Assembly (NCBI GenBank): GCA_014360745.1
Contig: JACIWY010000095.1
Coordinates: 1-10,491 of the forward strand
Source: Chloroflexota bacterium
GTDB taxonomy: Bacteria; Chloroflexota; Anaerolineae; UBA1429
Direction: 5' to 3'
Length of the DNA: 10,491 nucleotides
Position 1 is the first letter of the stretch. Each line of letters begins with the position of its first letter. Shown here piece by piece: positions 1 through 6,689 of this stretch. The position numbers and the translations under genes were made by a program. The notes beneath the pieces are model-generated. The model ran no database searches, was not told the DNA's origin, and worked only from the letters and a program-made list of their open reading frames with translations.

Positions 1-8
1 AATCTTGC

Positions 9-49
9 AGATAGTTGCCCCAGAGCCACGCGGTCTGGGGCAACTATCT
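9..49. terminator. Strong inverted repeat, probable terminator of an upstream gene
   Basis: A perfect 16-bp inverted repeat pairs 9-24 (AGATAGTTGCCCCAGA) with 34-49 around a 9-nt loop. The + strand continues with a pyrimidine-rich tail, TCTTCTCCTTCC, instead of a clean run of T. The position, upstream of a clear promoter and with no gene before it in the window, fits the 3' end of an upstream transcription unit. The tail is imperfect for a Rho-independent terminator, so a transcript-end processing hairpin or a dispersed repeat remain possible. Confidence 0.55.
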
Positions 50-123
50 TCTCCTTCCGAACTTTATTTTAGCACACCTTACAAAAGCTGTCAAGAGGTT
101 ATGAGCGTGATTGGATATGCAAA

Positions 124-144
124 GTTGAGTCATTATCTATCAAT
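124..144. promoter_or_regulatory. HAIR-like element, candidate HspR operator
   Basis: The HspR operator consensus (HAIR) is CTTGAGT-N7-ACTCAAG. Positions 124-130 read GTTGAGT (6 of 7 matches) and, after the expected 7-nt spacer, 138-144 read TATCAAT (4 of 7). Together 10 of 14 positions match, including a symmetrical TTGA/TCAA core. The element ends 4 nt before the -35 box, a good place for a repressor, and an HspR homologue is encoded in the operon that follows. The right half is degenerate, so this is a candidate only. Confidence 0.4.
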
Positions 145-148
145 CTAC

Positions 149-177
149 TTGACACCTGGGCGCGACGATCTTATAAT
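149..177 (+). promoter_or_regulatory. Consensus sigma70 promoter of the chaperone/protease operon
   Basis: TTGACA at 149-154 and TATAAT at 172-177 both match the housekeeping consensus 6 of 6 and are separated by the optimal 17 bp. Transcription should start near 184, leaving a leader of about 75 nt before the first gene. A promoter this strong in front of heat-shock genes normally needs a repressor to silence it, which fits the hspR gene downstream. The leader contains a short direct repeat, GGGCGTT, at 211-217 and 219-225. Confidence 0.85.
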
Positions 178-246
178 TAAGGAAGGAATGTCTGAACGGT
201 CGTCGCCATAGGGCGTTCGGGCGTTGCAGTTGTAAAAGACGTGGAC

Positions 247-250
247 GGAG
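247..250 (+). promoter_or_regulatory. Ribosome binding site that decides the cbpA start
   Basis: GGAG at 247-250 lies 10 nt before the ATG at 261 but only 1 nt before the in-frame ATG at 252. The spacing favours 261, giving a protein that begins MEYKDYY, the usual beginning of this J-protein family. Confidence 0.6.
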
Positions 251-260
251 CATGGCCTCG

Positions 261-1214
261 ATGGAGTACAAAGACTATTATCGTATCTTGGGGGTGGATA
301 GGAACGCTTCGCAGGAAGAGATACGCAAGGCGTATCGCCGCCTAGCGCGCAAGTATCACCCGGACGTGAACCCGAACAACAAGGAGGCCGAAGAGCGTTT
401 CAAAGAGATCAACGAGGCGTATGAAGTCTTGCGAGACGAGGAAAAGCGCAGCAAGTACGACCGCCTCGGTGCCGATTGGCAGCGTTATCAGCAGATGGGC
501 GGCGAGCCGGGTGGGTTCGATTGGAGCCGCTGGTACGCGCAGGGGCCTAGGGGGCAGCGGGTCTATACCACCGAACAGATCGATTTGGACGACCTCTTTA
601 GCCAGAGCGGCTTTTCGGACTTTTTCCAGAGCATCTTTGGCGGGCGCGCGCCGGGCATGGGCACGACCATGGGCGGCACCGGCCGGCGCACCTTTACCAT
701 GGATGGCCGCGACATCGAGCAGCCCGTAGAGATCACGTTGGAAGAGGCCTATCACGGGACGACGCGCGTCTTGCAGATGGCCGACGGGCGCCGGCTGGAG
801 GTCAAGATCCCGCCCGGAGTGCAGACGGGGTCGCGCATCCGGGTACATGGTGAGGGCGAGCCCGGCTATGGCGGTGGGCAAGCGGGCGATTTGTTCCTGG
901 TGGTCACGGTCCGCGAGCATCCGCGCTACAAGCGCGAGGGTGACGATTTGCACATGGAGATGCCGGTCGATCTTTATACCCTGGTCTTGGGCGGGACGAT
1001 CACCGTCCCTACCCTCAAGGGGCGCGTCGAGTTACGCATCCCTCCGGAGACCAAGGGCGATCAGGTTTTTCGACTCCGGGGACAGGGGATGCCCAAGCTG
1101 CGCAACCCCTCCGAATTTGGCGATCTGTACGTTAAAGTGCGGCCCATGATCCCGCAAAATCTATCCGAGCGCGAGCGGGAGCTGTTCAGGCAGTTGGCCG
1201 CACTGCGTAGCTAG
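261..1214 (+). CDS. cbpA: CbpA-type (class B) DnaJ family co-chaperone
   Basis: Cytoplasmic J-domain co-chaperone that stimulates Hsp70 ATPase and delivers unfolded clients. The J domain covers about residues 2-68 and carries the invariant HPD at 33-35. A Gly/Phe- and Gly/Met-rich linker follows (about 75-155, including GFSDFFQSIFGG). Two beta-rich client-binding C-terminal domains then run from about 160 to 305. The CxxCxGxG zinc finger of true DnaJ is absent, which makes this a class B, CbpA-like protein; 317 residues is normal for that class. I chose ATG 261 over ATG 252 because of Shine-Dalgarno spacing and family N-termini. It is the first gene after a consensus promoter, and htrA starts 18 nt downstream. 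No dnaK or grpE lies nearby, so the Hsp70 partner must be encoded elsewhere. Family assignment is secure; the exact subfamily symbol is less so. Confidence 0.93.
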   Translation: MEYKDYYRILGVDRNASQEEIRKAYRRLARKYHPDVNPNNKEAEERFKEINEAYEVLRDEEKRSKYDRLGADWQRYQQMGGEPGGFDWSRWYAQGPRGQRVYTTEQIDLDDLFSQSGFSDFFQSIFGGRAPGMGTTMGGTGRRTFTMDGRDIEQPVEITLEEAYHGTTRVLQMADGRRLEVKIPPGVQTGSRIRVHGEGEPGYGGGQAGDLFLVVTVREHPRYKREGDDLHMEMPVDLYTLVLGGTITVPTLKGRVELRIPPETKGDQVFRLRGQGMPKLRNPSEFGDLYVKVRPMIPQNLSERERELFRQLAALRS

Positions 1215-1218
1215 GCAT

Positions 1219-1225
1219 GAGGGGG
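1219..1225 (+). promoter_or_regulatory. Ribosome binding site for the GTG start of htrA
   Basis: GAGGGGG at 1219-1225 sits 7 nt before the GTG at 1233. It supports GTG as the start codon, and this is the start that keeps the lipoprotein signal peptide intact. Confidence 0.6.
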
Positions 1226-1232
1226 TGCTCAG

Positions 1233-2456
1233 GTGATCCTCTATCGTAAACTCGCATTGGCGCTTTTCTTGATTCTGGCCCTGCTGGTGGGGTGTACGTT
1301 TTCCCTAGATCTTGACGGGGCGCTGCTCGGCACCGCGGCCACCTTGCCCCTCTCGGCGAAGGAGGCCACCAAGGGCCCCATGACGCCGACTGCCCCTTTG
1401 CCGGCATCGACGCCGGAGTTCGACGAGCAGTTCTTGGAAGGGCTGACCCAAGAACAATGGGAGGCCCTGTTGGATGCCATGGATGCGCTGACCATCCGGG
1501 TATATGAGCGCGTCAGCCCCTCGGTGGTGCATATCACCAGCCGCGTCATTACCATGGATTTCTGGGGTGGCCTATGGCCCTCCGAAGGCACCGGCTCGGG
1601 CTTTGTTTGGGACAAGCAGGGCCATATTGTCACCAATTATCACGTGATCGAGCGGGCCGAGACCATCGAGGTCACCCTTCGAGACGAGACGGTGGTCGAG
1701 GCCGAGGTGGTGGGGGTCGATCCGCTGAACGATCTGGCGGTATTGCGTATCGATGTGGAGCCGGCCAAGCTGCATCCGGTGACCATAAGCCCACGCGAAG
1801 AGATTCAAGTGGGCCAGCGGGCCATCGCCATCGGCAACCCCTTCGGCCTCGATTGGACGCTGACCACAGGGGTGGTCAGCTCGGTGGGGCGCCCGTTGCA
1901 GTTGGCCGATAACCGGGTCATTTATGAGGTGATCCAGACCGACGCGGCGATCAACCCGGGCAATTCGGGCGGCCCTTTGCTCGACGGGCGGGGCCAGCTT
2001 ATCGGCGTCAATACCGCCATCCGCCAAGGGGCCGAGAATATCGGCTTTGCCATCCCCCTCTCGACGGTCAAAAGGGTGGTTCCGGAGTTGATCGCCAACG
2101 GGCGCTATCGCCATCCCTGGCTGGGCATTTCGGGGTATAGCGTGTCACCGGAATTGGCGGAACGGCTGGGGTTGCCCGTCCAGCGGGGAGTGCTCATCGC
2201 GGGCATCTTCCCGGGCGGGCCGGCGGATCGGGCCGGCCTGCGCGGTGGCCAACGAGAGGTTATCTTGGGCAATATTCGTTTGTGGATCGGCGGCGATGTT
2301 CTCGTCGCTCTTGACGGGGTGCCCATCCCGAGCAACTCGGCTTTGCACGAGTTTCTGGAGACCAAGACCAGGGTCGGGCAAGAGGTCGAGATCACCTTTT
2401 ATCGGGGAGATCGGCGTATGACGGCCCGGGCCATCCTGCAGGAGCGACAACAGTAA
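1233..2456 (+). CDS. htrA: HtrA/Deg-family trypsin-like serine protease with PDZ domain, predicted lipoprotein
   Basis: Extracytoplasmic quality-control protease that degrades misfolded proteins. The N-terminus is a type II signal peptide: Tyr-Arg-Lys at 4-6, a hydrophobic run at 7-19, and lipobox LVGC ending at Cys21, so the enzyme is probably lipid-anchored outside the membrane. A Thr/Pro/Ala-rich tether follows (about 40-65). The S1C protease domain (about 85-285) has the full catalytic triad: His137 in TNYHV, Asp167 in NDLAVL and Ser245 in GNSGGPL. One PDZ domain (about 295-403) binds exposed C-termini; it carries a longer loop (about 337-353) before GGDVLVALDG, as in many DegQ-like proteins of thermophiles and Chloroflexota. 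At 407 residues with one PDZ it is of usual size. It lies 18 nt after cbpA and 38 nt before hspR, so co-transcription and heat-shock control are likely. Confidence 0.93.
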   Translation: MILYRKLALALFLILALLVGCTFSLDLDGALLGTAATLPLSAKEATKGPMTPTAPLPASTPEFDEQFLEGLTQEQWEALLDAMDALTIRVYERVSPSVVHITSRVITMDFWGGLWPSEGTGSGFVWDKQGHIVTNYHVIERAETIEVTLRDETVVEAEVVGVDPLNDLAVLRIDVEPAKLHPVTISPREEIQVGQRAIAIGNPFGLDWTLTTGVVSSVGRPLQLADNRVIYEVIQTDAAINPGNSGGPLLDGRGQLIGVNTAIRQGAENIGFAIPLSTVKRVVPELIANGRYRHPWLGISGYSVSPELAERLGLPVQRGVLIAGIFPGGPADRAGLRGGQREVILGNIRLWIGGDVLVALDGVPIPSNSALHEFLETKTRVGQEVEITFYRGDRRMTARAILQERQQ

Positions 2457-2494
2457 GGCGGAACATCGCGGCTTTGTGCTAGGGAGAGAACGAG

Positions 2495-2923
2495 ATGATG
2501 GACAGACAACTGCCGGAAGACGAACCCTGCTACGTGATTAGCGTAGCGGCCAAGCTCGTCAACTTGCATCCTCAGACCCTTCGATACTATGACAAGATCG
2601 GCCTGATCCGGCCTGGTCGTACCGAAGGGCGCATTCGGCTCTATTCGCCGCGCGATATTCAAAAGTTGCGCAAAATCGCACGGCTCACCGAGGACCTGGG
2701 CGTTAACCTCGCCGGCGTCGAGGTTATCCTAAATATGAGCAATCGCATTCGAGAGTTGCAAAAAGAGTTGGAGCGGGTCCGCCAGGAGGCGGAGGCCGAG
2801 ATCCGCGCGTTGCGGCAGCGCATCGCCGAGCTCGAAGGTGGGGCGCAGATGCCGAGATCCGGCCAGCAGATCATCAACGTACTTCCAACTCCATTAGATA
2901 ACAAAGAGGAGGATTGGGGATGA
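2495..2923 (+). CDS. hspR: HspR, MerR-family heat-shock repressor
   Basis: DNA-binding repressor that holds heat-shock promoters off in unstressed cells by binding HAIR operators. The MerR winged helix-turn-helix occupies about 13-55, with the characteristic HspR sequence YVISVAA (13-19) and LHPQTLRYYDKIGL (24-37), followed by the wing and YSPRDI at 50-55. The stretch DLGVNLAGVEVIL (67-79) matches the actinobacterial HspR pattern. A coiled coil (about 82-115) should mediate dimerization. A tail to residue 142 ends in an acidic EEDWG. There is no cysteine effector site of the metal- or redox-sensing MerR kind. A Shine-Dalgarno GGGAG at 2482-2486 lies 8 nt before the ATG; a second ATG follows directly at 2498. 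The stop overlaps the next start as ATGA. In Streptomyces DnaK is the co-repressor and in Helicobacter CbpA modulates HspR; here the operon supplies a CbpA-type protein. Confidence 0.93.
   Translation: MMDRQLPEDEPCYVISVAAKLVNLHPQTLRYYDKIGLIRPGRTEGRIRLYSPRDIQKLRKIARLTEDLGVNLAGVEVILNMSNRIRELQKELERVRQEAEAEIRALRQRIAELEGGAQMPRSGQQIINVLPTPLDNKEEDWG
2907..2912 (+). promoter_or_regulatory. Perfect Shine-Dalgarno setting the start of the eRF1-like gene
   Basis: AGGAGG at 2907-2912 is 7 nt before ATG 2920 but only 1 nt before the in-frame TTG at 2914. ATG 2920 is therefore the start. It forms an ATGA overlap with the hspR stop, the usual arrangement for translational coupling. Confidence 0.8.
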
Positions 2924-4017
2924 TCGACGAAAAAGAGCTGCAAGCGCTGTTCCAATATGAGAAAGGCCCCGTTCTTAGCGTTTATCTGGACACGGACCTT
3001 TCCGACAAATCCAAAGAGGCCGTGCGGTTGACGTTCCGCAACTTGGCGCGCGACCTGCAAGCAAGCCGTGGAGACGCCAAACTACTGGCCAAAGAGATCG
3101 AATCGGTGCAAAACTGGCTCAATTTTGAATACGATTGGCAATCGAGGGGCGTGGCCCTCTTTATCTCGGATGGAGACCTGTGGCAGGTGTTCCCGCTGCC
3201 CATCGCCGTTCGTTCGCGCCTGTATTACACCGAGCGCCCCTACGTGCGCCCTCTGACCGATGTGGCCGACCGGCTTGGCGAATATGCCGTAGCCCTCATC
3301 GACCGAGAAAGCCTGCGGCTTTTCTCCGTGGCTTGGGGCAAGATTCGCGCCGAGACCGAGGCCGTCGGCGAAGAGCTTAAGCGCCACAAGCAAGGAGGAT
3401 GGGCGGCGGCGCGCTACCAGCGCCACGAAGATAATCTGGCCTTGCATAACCTTAAACATGCCGTGGAGGTCATTCAGGCTTTTTGTGAACAGAGGAATTG
3501 CCGACGGTTGATGCTCGGCGGCAGCCCGGAGGTGTTGGCACAGGTTAAGGAGTTGATGCCTTATGCCTTGCGCGAGCGGGTGATCGGCGAATTTGCCGTG
3601 GACATCGAGGCCTCTGCTAATGAGGTGTTAATTCGCTCGCTGGATGTCGCCCAACAGGTCGATGCTGAAGAGGAGCATAAACTCGTCGCCGAGGCCATCA
3701 CGGCAGCGGCCAAGGGGGCGAACGGGGTCACCGGCCTTGCCGACACGCTCTATGAGCTGCACCAGGGCCGAGTGCAGGTGTTACTCGTGGAGGAGGACTA
3801 TCACGCCCCCGGCTTTGTCTGCACCCATTGCGGCTATGTCGCGGCGCAGCCAGCGGAAGCGTGCGCTTTTTGTCAATCCACCGAGATAGAAGAGACGCCG
3901 GATGTGGTGAACCTCGCCATCCACAAGGCGATCGAGACCGGCGCGGATGTCAACATCGTGCGCGAGAACGAAGCGCTGCGGGCAGCGGGGGGGATAGCGG
4001 CTATCCTGCGTTACTAA
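2920..4017 (+). CDS. Vms1/baeRF-like bacterial eRF1-family protein with zinc ribbon
   Basis: Resembles the bacterial homologues of eukaryotic/archaeal release factor eRF1 and the Vms1/ANKZF1 peptidyl-tRNA hydrolases (baeRF group). The N-terminal part (about 1-110) has the GPVLSVYLDTD start typical of the group. The middle domain (about 115-240) carries a catalytic-loop-like HKQGGWAAARYQRHEDN (156-172), at the place where eRF1 has GGQ, followed by a conserved helix and LMLGGSPE (197-204). The C-terminal domain (about 245-365) resembles the L7Ae-like eRF1 domain 3 (VVNLAIHKAIETGADVNIV) and contains a four-Cys zinc ribbon: Cys301, Cys304, Cys315 and Cys318. The likely role is release or handling of peptidyl-tRNA on stalled ribosomes, in the cytoplasm. 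This role is inferred from the fold; the loop has GGW, not GGQ, so hydrolytic activity is uncertain. Coupling to hspR and the 23-nt gap to clpB place it in the heat-shock operon. The start is ATG 2920. Confidence 0.8.
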   Translation: MIDEKELQALFQYEKGPVLSVYLDTDLSDKSKEAVRLTFRNLARDLQASRGDAKLLAKEIESVQNWLNFEYDWQSRGVALFISDGDLWQVFPLPIAVRSRLYYTERPYVRPLTDVADRLGEYAVALIDRESLRLFSVAWGKIRAETEAVGEELKRHKQGGWAAARYQRHEDNLALHNLKHAVEVIQAFCEQRNCRRLMLGGSPEVLAQVKELMPYALRERVIGEFAVDIEASANEVLIRSLDVAQQVDAEEEHKLVAEAITAAAKGANGVTGLADTLYELHQGRVQVLLVEEDYHAPGFVCTHCGYVAAQPAEACAFCQSTEIEETPDVVNLAIHKAIETGADVNIVRENEALRAAGGIAAILRY

Positions 4018-4040
4018 AAATTTGATGAGGTATATATAAA
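4018..4040 (+). promoter_or_regulatory. AT-rich translation initiation region of clpB
   Basis: This 23-nt gap contains GAGG at 4027-4030, 10 nt before the clpB ATG, followed by TATATATAAA. The AT-rich stretch continues into the first dozen or so clpB codons, in contrast to its GC-rich surroundings. This probably keeps the mRNA unfolded for efficient initiation. I see no convincing promoter here. Confidence 0.5.
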
Positions 4041-6659
4041 ATGGCACTAAATATTGATAAATATACACAAAAAGCACAAGAGGCGTTGGCTTCGGCCCAA
4101 CGCTTGGCCGAGGATTATAATCACAGCCAAATTGAGGTGGAGCATCTGTTGTTGGCTTTGCTACAGCAGAGGGACGGCGTCGTGCCCCAGATCGTGAGCA
4201 AATTGGGCGTCTCGGGGGAGACCCTGGCCCAGGAGGTGACGGCCGAGCTGAGCCGGATGCCTCAGGCTTATGGTCCGGTGCAACGCTATCTTTCAAGCAG
4301 CTTTAACAGTGTGTTGCGTGCTGCCGAGAGCGAGGCGGAGCGTATGCACGACGAGTTTGTGTCCACCGAGCATCTTTTTCTCGGCATCCTTATCGAAGAC
4401 AAGGGGCGTGCGGGGCGCATCCTGCGGCGGCACGGCTTTACGGTCGAGGAAGTCTACAAGGCCTTGACCAACATCCGTGGCACGCAGCGCGTCACCGATC
4501 CTAACCCGGAGGGGCGTTATCAAGCCCTGGAAAAGTACGCGCGAGACATTACTCAGGCGGCAGCGCAGGGCAAACTGGATCCGGTTATCGGTCGCGATGA
4601 AGAGATTCGCCGCGTCATTCAGGTGCTCTCGCGGCGCACCAAGAACAACCCGGTGCTGGTGGGCGAGGCCGGCGTGGGCAAGACGGCCATCGTCGAGGGG
4701 TTGGCCAACCGCATCGTCAACGGCGATGTGCCCAAAGGCTTGCGCGACAAGAGGATCATCGCCCTCGATCTAGGGGCGTTGGTGGCGGGCGCCAAGTATC
4801 GCGGCGAGTTTGAGGAGCGCCTCAAGGCGGTTCTCAAAGAGGTGCAAGAGTCGGAGGGGCGCATCATCCTCTTTATCGACGAGTTGCACACCGTGGTGGG
4901 CGCCGGCGCGGCCGAGGGCTCGCTCGATGCCTCGAACATGCTCAAGCCCCTGCTGGCTCGCGGTGAGCTGCATTGCATCGGCGCCACGACGATCAATGAG
5001 TATCGCAAATACATTGAAAAAGATCCCGCCTTGGAGCGGCGTTTCCAGCCGATCTTTGTCGAGCCGCCCACCGTCGAGCAGACGATCAGCATCCTGCGTG
5101 GCTTGAAGGAACGTTATGAGGTACATCATGGTGTGCGCATCCAAGACGCGGCGCTGATCGCCGCGGCGGTGCTCTCCGATCGCTATATCAGCGACCGCTT
5201 CCTGCCCGATAAGGCCATCGACCTGATCGACGAGGCGGCGGCCCGGCTGCGCATGGAGATCGACAGCTCGCCGCGCGAGATCGACGAACGAGAGCGGCGC
5301 ATCATGCAACTGCAGATCGAGCAGCAGGCCCTGAGCAAAGAGCGCGACAAGGCCTCTCAGGAGCGCCTGCAGCGCATTACCGAGGAGTTGGCCAATCTCC
5401 AGGAAGAGCTGGCTGCGCTGCGCGCCCGCTATAACCGCGAGCACGATCTCATCCAGGAGTTGCAAGATCTGCGCGCCCGCCTGGAAGACCTGCGCACCCA
5501 GGCCGAACAGGCCGAACGGCGCGGCGACTTGGAAACGGCCGCACGGCTGCGCTACGGCGATATTCGCGAGTTGGAGCGACAGATCGCGGATAAGGAGAAA
5601 GAACTGGGCGCGTTGGGCGAGGAGGCCATGCTCCAACAGGAGGTGACGGAAGAGCATATCGCCGAGATCGTCTCGCGCTGGACCGGCATCCCCGTCTCGA
5701 AGCTGATGGAGAGCGAGGTGGAAAAACTGGTGCACATGGAGGAGCGCCTCCATGAGCGAGTGGTGGGCCAAGATGAGGCCGTTCGGGCCGTAGCCAACGC
5801 AGTGCGGCGTTCGCGCGCCGGCCTGCAGGATCCCAATCGCCCCATCGGCAGCTTTATCTTCCTGGGGCCCACCGGCGTGGGCAAGACGGAGCTGGCTCGG
5901 GCATTGGCCGAATTCCTCTTTGACAGCGAAGACGCCATGATCCGCCTGGACATGAGTGAATACCAAGAGCGCCACACCGTGGCACGCATGATCGGTGCGC
6001 CCCCCGGCTATGTGGGCTATGAGGAGGGCGGCCAATTGACCGAGGCCGTGCGCCGACGTCCCTATTCGGTGGTATTGTTCGACGAGATCGAAAAGGCGCA
6101 TCCGGAGGTCTTTAACGTCTTGTTGCAAATCCTGGACGATGGCCGGCTCACCGACGGCCACGGGCGAGTGGTGAATTTCAAAAACACGGTGATCATTATG
6201 ACCTCCAACGTCGGTAGCCAGTGGATCGGCGAGTTGGCCGGGCGCGATCCAGAACTCATGCGCGAACGGGTAATGGAGGCCATGCGCCAACACTTTCGGC
6301 CCGAGTTCCTGAACCGTATCGATGAGATCATTATTTTCCATGCCCTAACGCGAGAGCATCTGGCACAGATCGTGGACATCCAGCTTCGCCGTCTGGCCGA
6401 GCTGTTAGAGGCTCGCCATCTGTCGCTGCGCGTCACCGAGGCGGCCCGCGAGGAGTTGGCCGAGGAGGGCTTTGACCCGGTCTACGGCGCCCGCCCGCTC
6501 AAGCGAACGATCCAGCGGCGCATCCAGGATCCGCTGGCCATACATCTGTTGCGGGGCGAATTCTCCGAGGGCGATACCATCGTGGTCGATTGGGATGGCG
6601 AAGAGTTCACCTTCACCCGCGCCCCGGTGGAGGAACAAGAGCCAGTTACGGCTTCATAG
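4041..6659 (+). CDS. clpB: ClpB, Hsp100 disaggregase
   Basis: Hexameric AAA+ chaperone that pulls polypeptides out of aggregates with the Hsp70 system. The Clp N-terminal repeat domain spans about 1-145. AAA+ domain 1 has Walker A GEAGVGKT (208-215), Walker B with Asp280-Glu281, pore-loop Tyr253 in KYRGEFEE and paired arginines at 333-334. A full-length coiled-coil M domain (about 410-525), with the ClpB hallmark RRGDLETAARLRYG (493-506), separates it from AAA+ domain 2. That domain has Walker A GPTGVGKT (609-616), Walker B with Asp681-Glu682, pore-loop GYVGYEEGG (656-664) and GARPLKR near the end. The ClpP-docking IGF/LGF loop is absent after TSNVGS, so this is a disaggregase and not a protease subunit. 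At 872 residues it is slightly longer than E. coli ClpB (857). It lies 23 nt after the eRF1-like gene; clpB is a known HspR target in actinobacteria. Confidence 0.97.
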   Translation: MALNIDKYTQKAQEALASAQRLAEDYNHSQIEVEHLLLALLQQRDGVVPQIVSKLGVSGETLAQEVTAELSRMPQAYGPVQRYLSSSFNSVLRAAESEAERMHDEFVSTEHLFLGILIEDKGRAGRILRRHGFTVEEVYKALTNIRGTQRVTDPNPEGRYQALEKYARDITQAAAQGKLDPVIGRDEEIRRVIQVLSRRTKNNPVLVGEAGVGKTAIVEGLANRIVNGDVPKGLRDKRIIALDLGALVAGAKYRGEFEERLKAVLKEVQESEGRIILFIDELHTVVGAGAAEGSLDASNMLKPLLARGELHCIGATTINEYRKYIEKDPALERRFQPIFVEPPTVEQTISILRGLKERYEVHHGVRIQDAALIAAAVLSDRYISDRFLPDKAIDLIDEAAARLRMEIDSSPREIDERERRIMQLQIEQQALSKERDKASQERLQRITEELANLQEELAALRARYNREHDLIQELQDLRARLEDLRTQAEQAERRGDLETAARLRYGDIRELERQIADKEKELGALGEEAMLQQEVTEEHIAEIVSRWTGIPVSKLMESEVEKLVHMEERLHERVVGQDEAVRAVANAVRRSRAGLQDPNRPIGSFIFLGPTGVGKTELARALAEFLFDSEDAMIRLDMSEYQERHTVARMIGAPPGYVGYEEGGQLTEAVRRRPYSVVLFDEIEKAHPEVFNVLLQILDDGRLTDGHGRVVNFKNTVIIMTSNVGSQWIGELAGRDPELMRERVMEAMRQHFRPEFLNRIDEIIIFHALTREHLAQIVDIQLRRLAELLEARHLSLRVTEAAREELAEEGFDPVYGARPLKRTIQRRIQDPLAIHLLRGEFSEGDTIVVDWDGEEFTFTRAPVEEQEPVTAS

Positions 6660-6673
6660 GATTCTAACGCCCG

Positions 6674-6689
6674 ACTTGCCGGGGCAAGT
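6674..6689. promoter_or_regulatory. Palindrome with CTTG/CAAG arms between clpB and clpC
   Basis: ACTTGCC (6674-6680) and GGCAAGT (6683-6689) form a perfect 7-bp dyad around a 2-nt centre. The arms share CTTG and CAAG with the HAIR operator, but only 6 nt separate them instead of 13, so it does not fit that site. It overlaps the -35 of a weak promoter candidate (6676-6703), where a repressor could act. It could equally be a small RNA hairpin after the clpB stop. Confidence 0.35.

Noticed and set aside
69..95. CIRCE (HrcA operator) half-site TTAGCACAC
   Set aside because: The left half matches 8 of 9, but the position for the right half matches only 3 of 9, so there is no dyad.
5..211. 68-codon open frame at the left edge
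   Set aside because: It spans the hairpin and the consensus promoter, has no ribosome binding site, and its sequence resembles no family I know.
188..211. Seven-codon open frame in the cbpA leader (ATG 188, TAG 209)
   Set aside because: The ATG is only about 4 nt from the predicted transcription start, GGAAGG is too close to serve as a Shine-Dalgarno, and the frame holds no repeated codon suggesting attenuation.
194..218. Small stem in the cbpA leader (GAACG with CGTTC, or CGCC with GGCG) as an RNA thermometer
   Set aside because: The stems are short and mutually exclusive, and neither covers the Shine-Dalgarno at 247-250.
2914..2919. TTG start for the eRF1-like gene
   Set aside because: It is 1 nt from the AGGAGG; ATG 2920 has ideal spacing and the ATGA overlap.
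4011..4040. Promoter TTACTA with TATAAA in front of clpB
   Set aside because: The -35 matches only 3 of 6, and transcription would start inside the coding region without a ribosome binding site.
4770..6341. 523-codon open frame antisense to clpB
   Set aside because: It is a shadow of GC-rich codon usage on the coding strand, low in complexity, with no recognisable domain; the + strand is clearly ClpB.
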